Assembly (NCBI RefSeq): GCF_016495725.1
Contig: NZ_CP054705.1
Location: 868,001-932,000 of the forward strand
Direction of reading: 5' to 3'
Source: Salicibibacter cibarius
GTDB taxonomy: Bacteria > Bacillota > Bacilli > Bacillales > Marinococcaceae
Length of the DNA stretch: 64,000 nucleotides
Part shown: positions 63,317 through 64,000 of the stretch, piece after piece
How the letters are laid out: each line of letters begins with the position of its first letter
Position numbering within the stretch: the stretch's first letter is position 1
Made by a program: the position numbers and the translations under genes
Notes under the pieces: model-generated
The model's database searches: none
The model's input: the letters and a program-made list of their open reading frames with translations, nothing else
What the model was told of the DNA's origin: nothing

Positions 63317-64000
63317 ATGATGGATGCAGATGTAGCGGTTATTGGTGTTGGGTCAATGGGTAGTTCAGCATTTTGGCAGCTTGCTTCACTAGGGGCGAAC
63401 GTATTGGGATTTGAACGCTATGCACCGGGCCATGACAAAGGGGCCGGCCATGGAGAAACCCGTATTTTCCGAACGGCCTATGGGGAAGGAACGGAGTACG
63501 TGCCATTCCTTCAAGAATCCAAACAGCTATGGCGGCACCTTGAAACAGAAACAGACACTGATATTTATTCGGAAATAGGAAGAATTAACATTGGGGAAAA
63601 AGAGGCTCTCAAGAAAGATATCAGCGGAGCAAAACTTTATCAATTGCCCTATGAATTATTGGATGCGAAAGAAGCTGCGGCACGTTTTCCGCAACATAGA
63701 TTTGAAGAGAATGATATGATTTATGTCGATCCACAAGCAGGTTTTGTTAGGCCTGAGCTTGCTATACAATCTGCAACGCAACGTGCAATTGAACTAGGCG
63801 CCAAGTTGTACTGCGGTGTTTCCGTTACAGCCATTGAGCCTGATGATGCCGGGGTGACTATTTATTGCGGAGAAGAAAGATTTAGGGTCGGTCATGTTGT
63901 CGTTTCTGCAGGTGCTTGGGCATCTAAGCTGCTCCCACAATTATCATTGCCAGTTTGGGTAGAGCGGCAAATATTAGTCTGGTACCGTGCGAAAAATCCG
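63317..64000 (+). CDS. Sarcosine oxidase / N-methyl amino acid oxidase family (DAO type), 3' end cut by window
   Basis: The first 228 residues of an FAD-dependent amine oxidase are visible. VAVIGVGSMGSSAFWQLASLG binds ADP, FERYAPGHDKGAGHGETRIFRTAY matches the monomeric sarcosine oxidase/SolA motif with the conserved His-Gly-Glu-Arg, and YVDPQAGFVRPE and VVVSAGAWASKLLP follow. These enzymes remove N-methyl groups and release formaldehyde and peroxide. Two ATGs in tandem follow AAAAGGGGAA. It sits next to IclR and fdhA, which supports use of methylated amines. The frame is open to the window end. Confidence 0.88.
   Translation, partial: MMDADVAVIGVGSMGSSAFWQLASLGANVLGFERYAPGHDKGAGHGETRIFRTAYGEGTEYVPFLQESKQLWRHLETETDTDIYSEIGRINIGEKEALKKDISGAKLYQLPYELLDAKEAAARFPQHRFEENDMIYVDPQAGFVRPELAIQSATQRAIELGAKLYCGVSVTAIEPDDAGVTIYCGEERFRVGHVVVSAGAWASKLLPQLSLPVWVERQILVWYRAKNP

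Overview
The window looks like the chromosome of a moderately halophilic or alkaliphilic member of the Bacillaceae. The signs are strong AGGAGG-type ribosome sites, frequent GTG/TTG starts, bacillithiol genes (BshB2/YojF), S-box and Mn2+ riboswitches of the Bacillus type, and very acidic exported lipoproteins. Many genes for the osmolytes choline and glycine betaine point the same way. No rRNA, tRNA, CRISPR array or prophage was seen, and genus assignment from sequence alone is not safe.

Layout. 1-9.6 kb: MATE pump, AraC/GyrI regulator, C45 hydrolase, drug-type ABC exporter, Fic protein, a large array of 52-bp hairpin repeats with a possible structured RNA, DUF488, an R2lox oxidase and an SDR. 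9.7-24 kb: TetR with a small multidrug exporter, two tandemly duplicated betaine-binding lipoproteins, GbsR, a HAD phosphatase with a Fe3+-type ABC importer, a secreted EEP phosphodiesterase, and BetB-BetA. 24-33 kb: small membrane proteins, a diaminopropionate ammonia-lyase remnant split by a MITE, BshB2/YojF, and a minus-strand cluster (amidohydrolase, Rieske protein, OpuAC, ferredoxin-NADP reductase, second BetB). 33-44.8 kb: Mn catalase, a decayed GntR/ABC operon, a CYP152 P450, an MMPL transporter, and an accessory GrpE/Hsp70/J-like operon ending in a stand-alone DnaA domain I protein. 44.8-56 kb: S-box with a MetE-like gene, a second 52-bp repeat array, an amidase, an amino-acid ABC importer, a broken toxin-antitoxin pair, a third repeat array, and a Mn2+ riboswitch with a cation antiporter. 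56-64 kb: Rpn C-terminal protein, MapB, macro domain protein, BCCT transporter, formaldehyde dehydrogenase, HbpS-like protein, IclR regulator and a sarcosine-oxidase-like enzyme cut by the window end.

How the genes fit together. Four promoters between 11.8 and 20.7 kb (two opuAC-like genes, the HAD/ABC operon, betB) carry the same 18-bp inverted repeat, GTTTAA-N6-TTAAAC, just downstream of a sigma-A promoter, and a gbsR gene lies among them. This suggests one choline-responsive regulon. A tempting reading is that a phosphorylated choline compound is cleaved outside by the EEP enzyme, imported by the ABC system, dephosphorylated by the HAD enzyme, and oxidised to glycine betaine by BetA/BetB. 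The right end (BCCT carrier, formaldehyde dehydrogenase, sarcosine-type oxidase, IclR) looks like the catabolic counterpart, in which methyl groups of betaine derivatives leave as formaldehyde.

The two most unusual observations are the Hsp70 operon with a DnaA domain I protein and a J-like protein whose HPD motif reads HPP, and several hairpin repeat families that share a 52-bp period.
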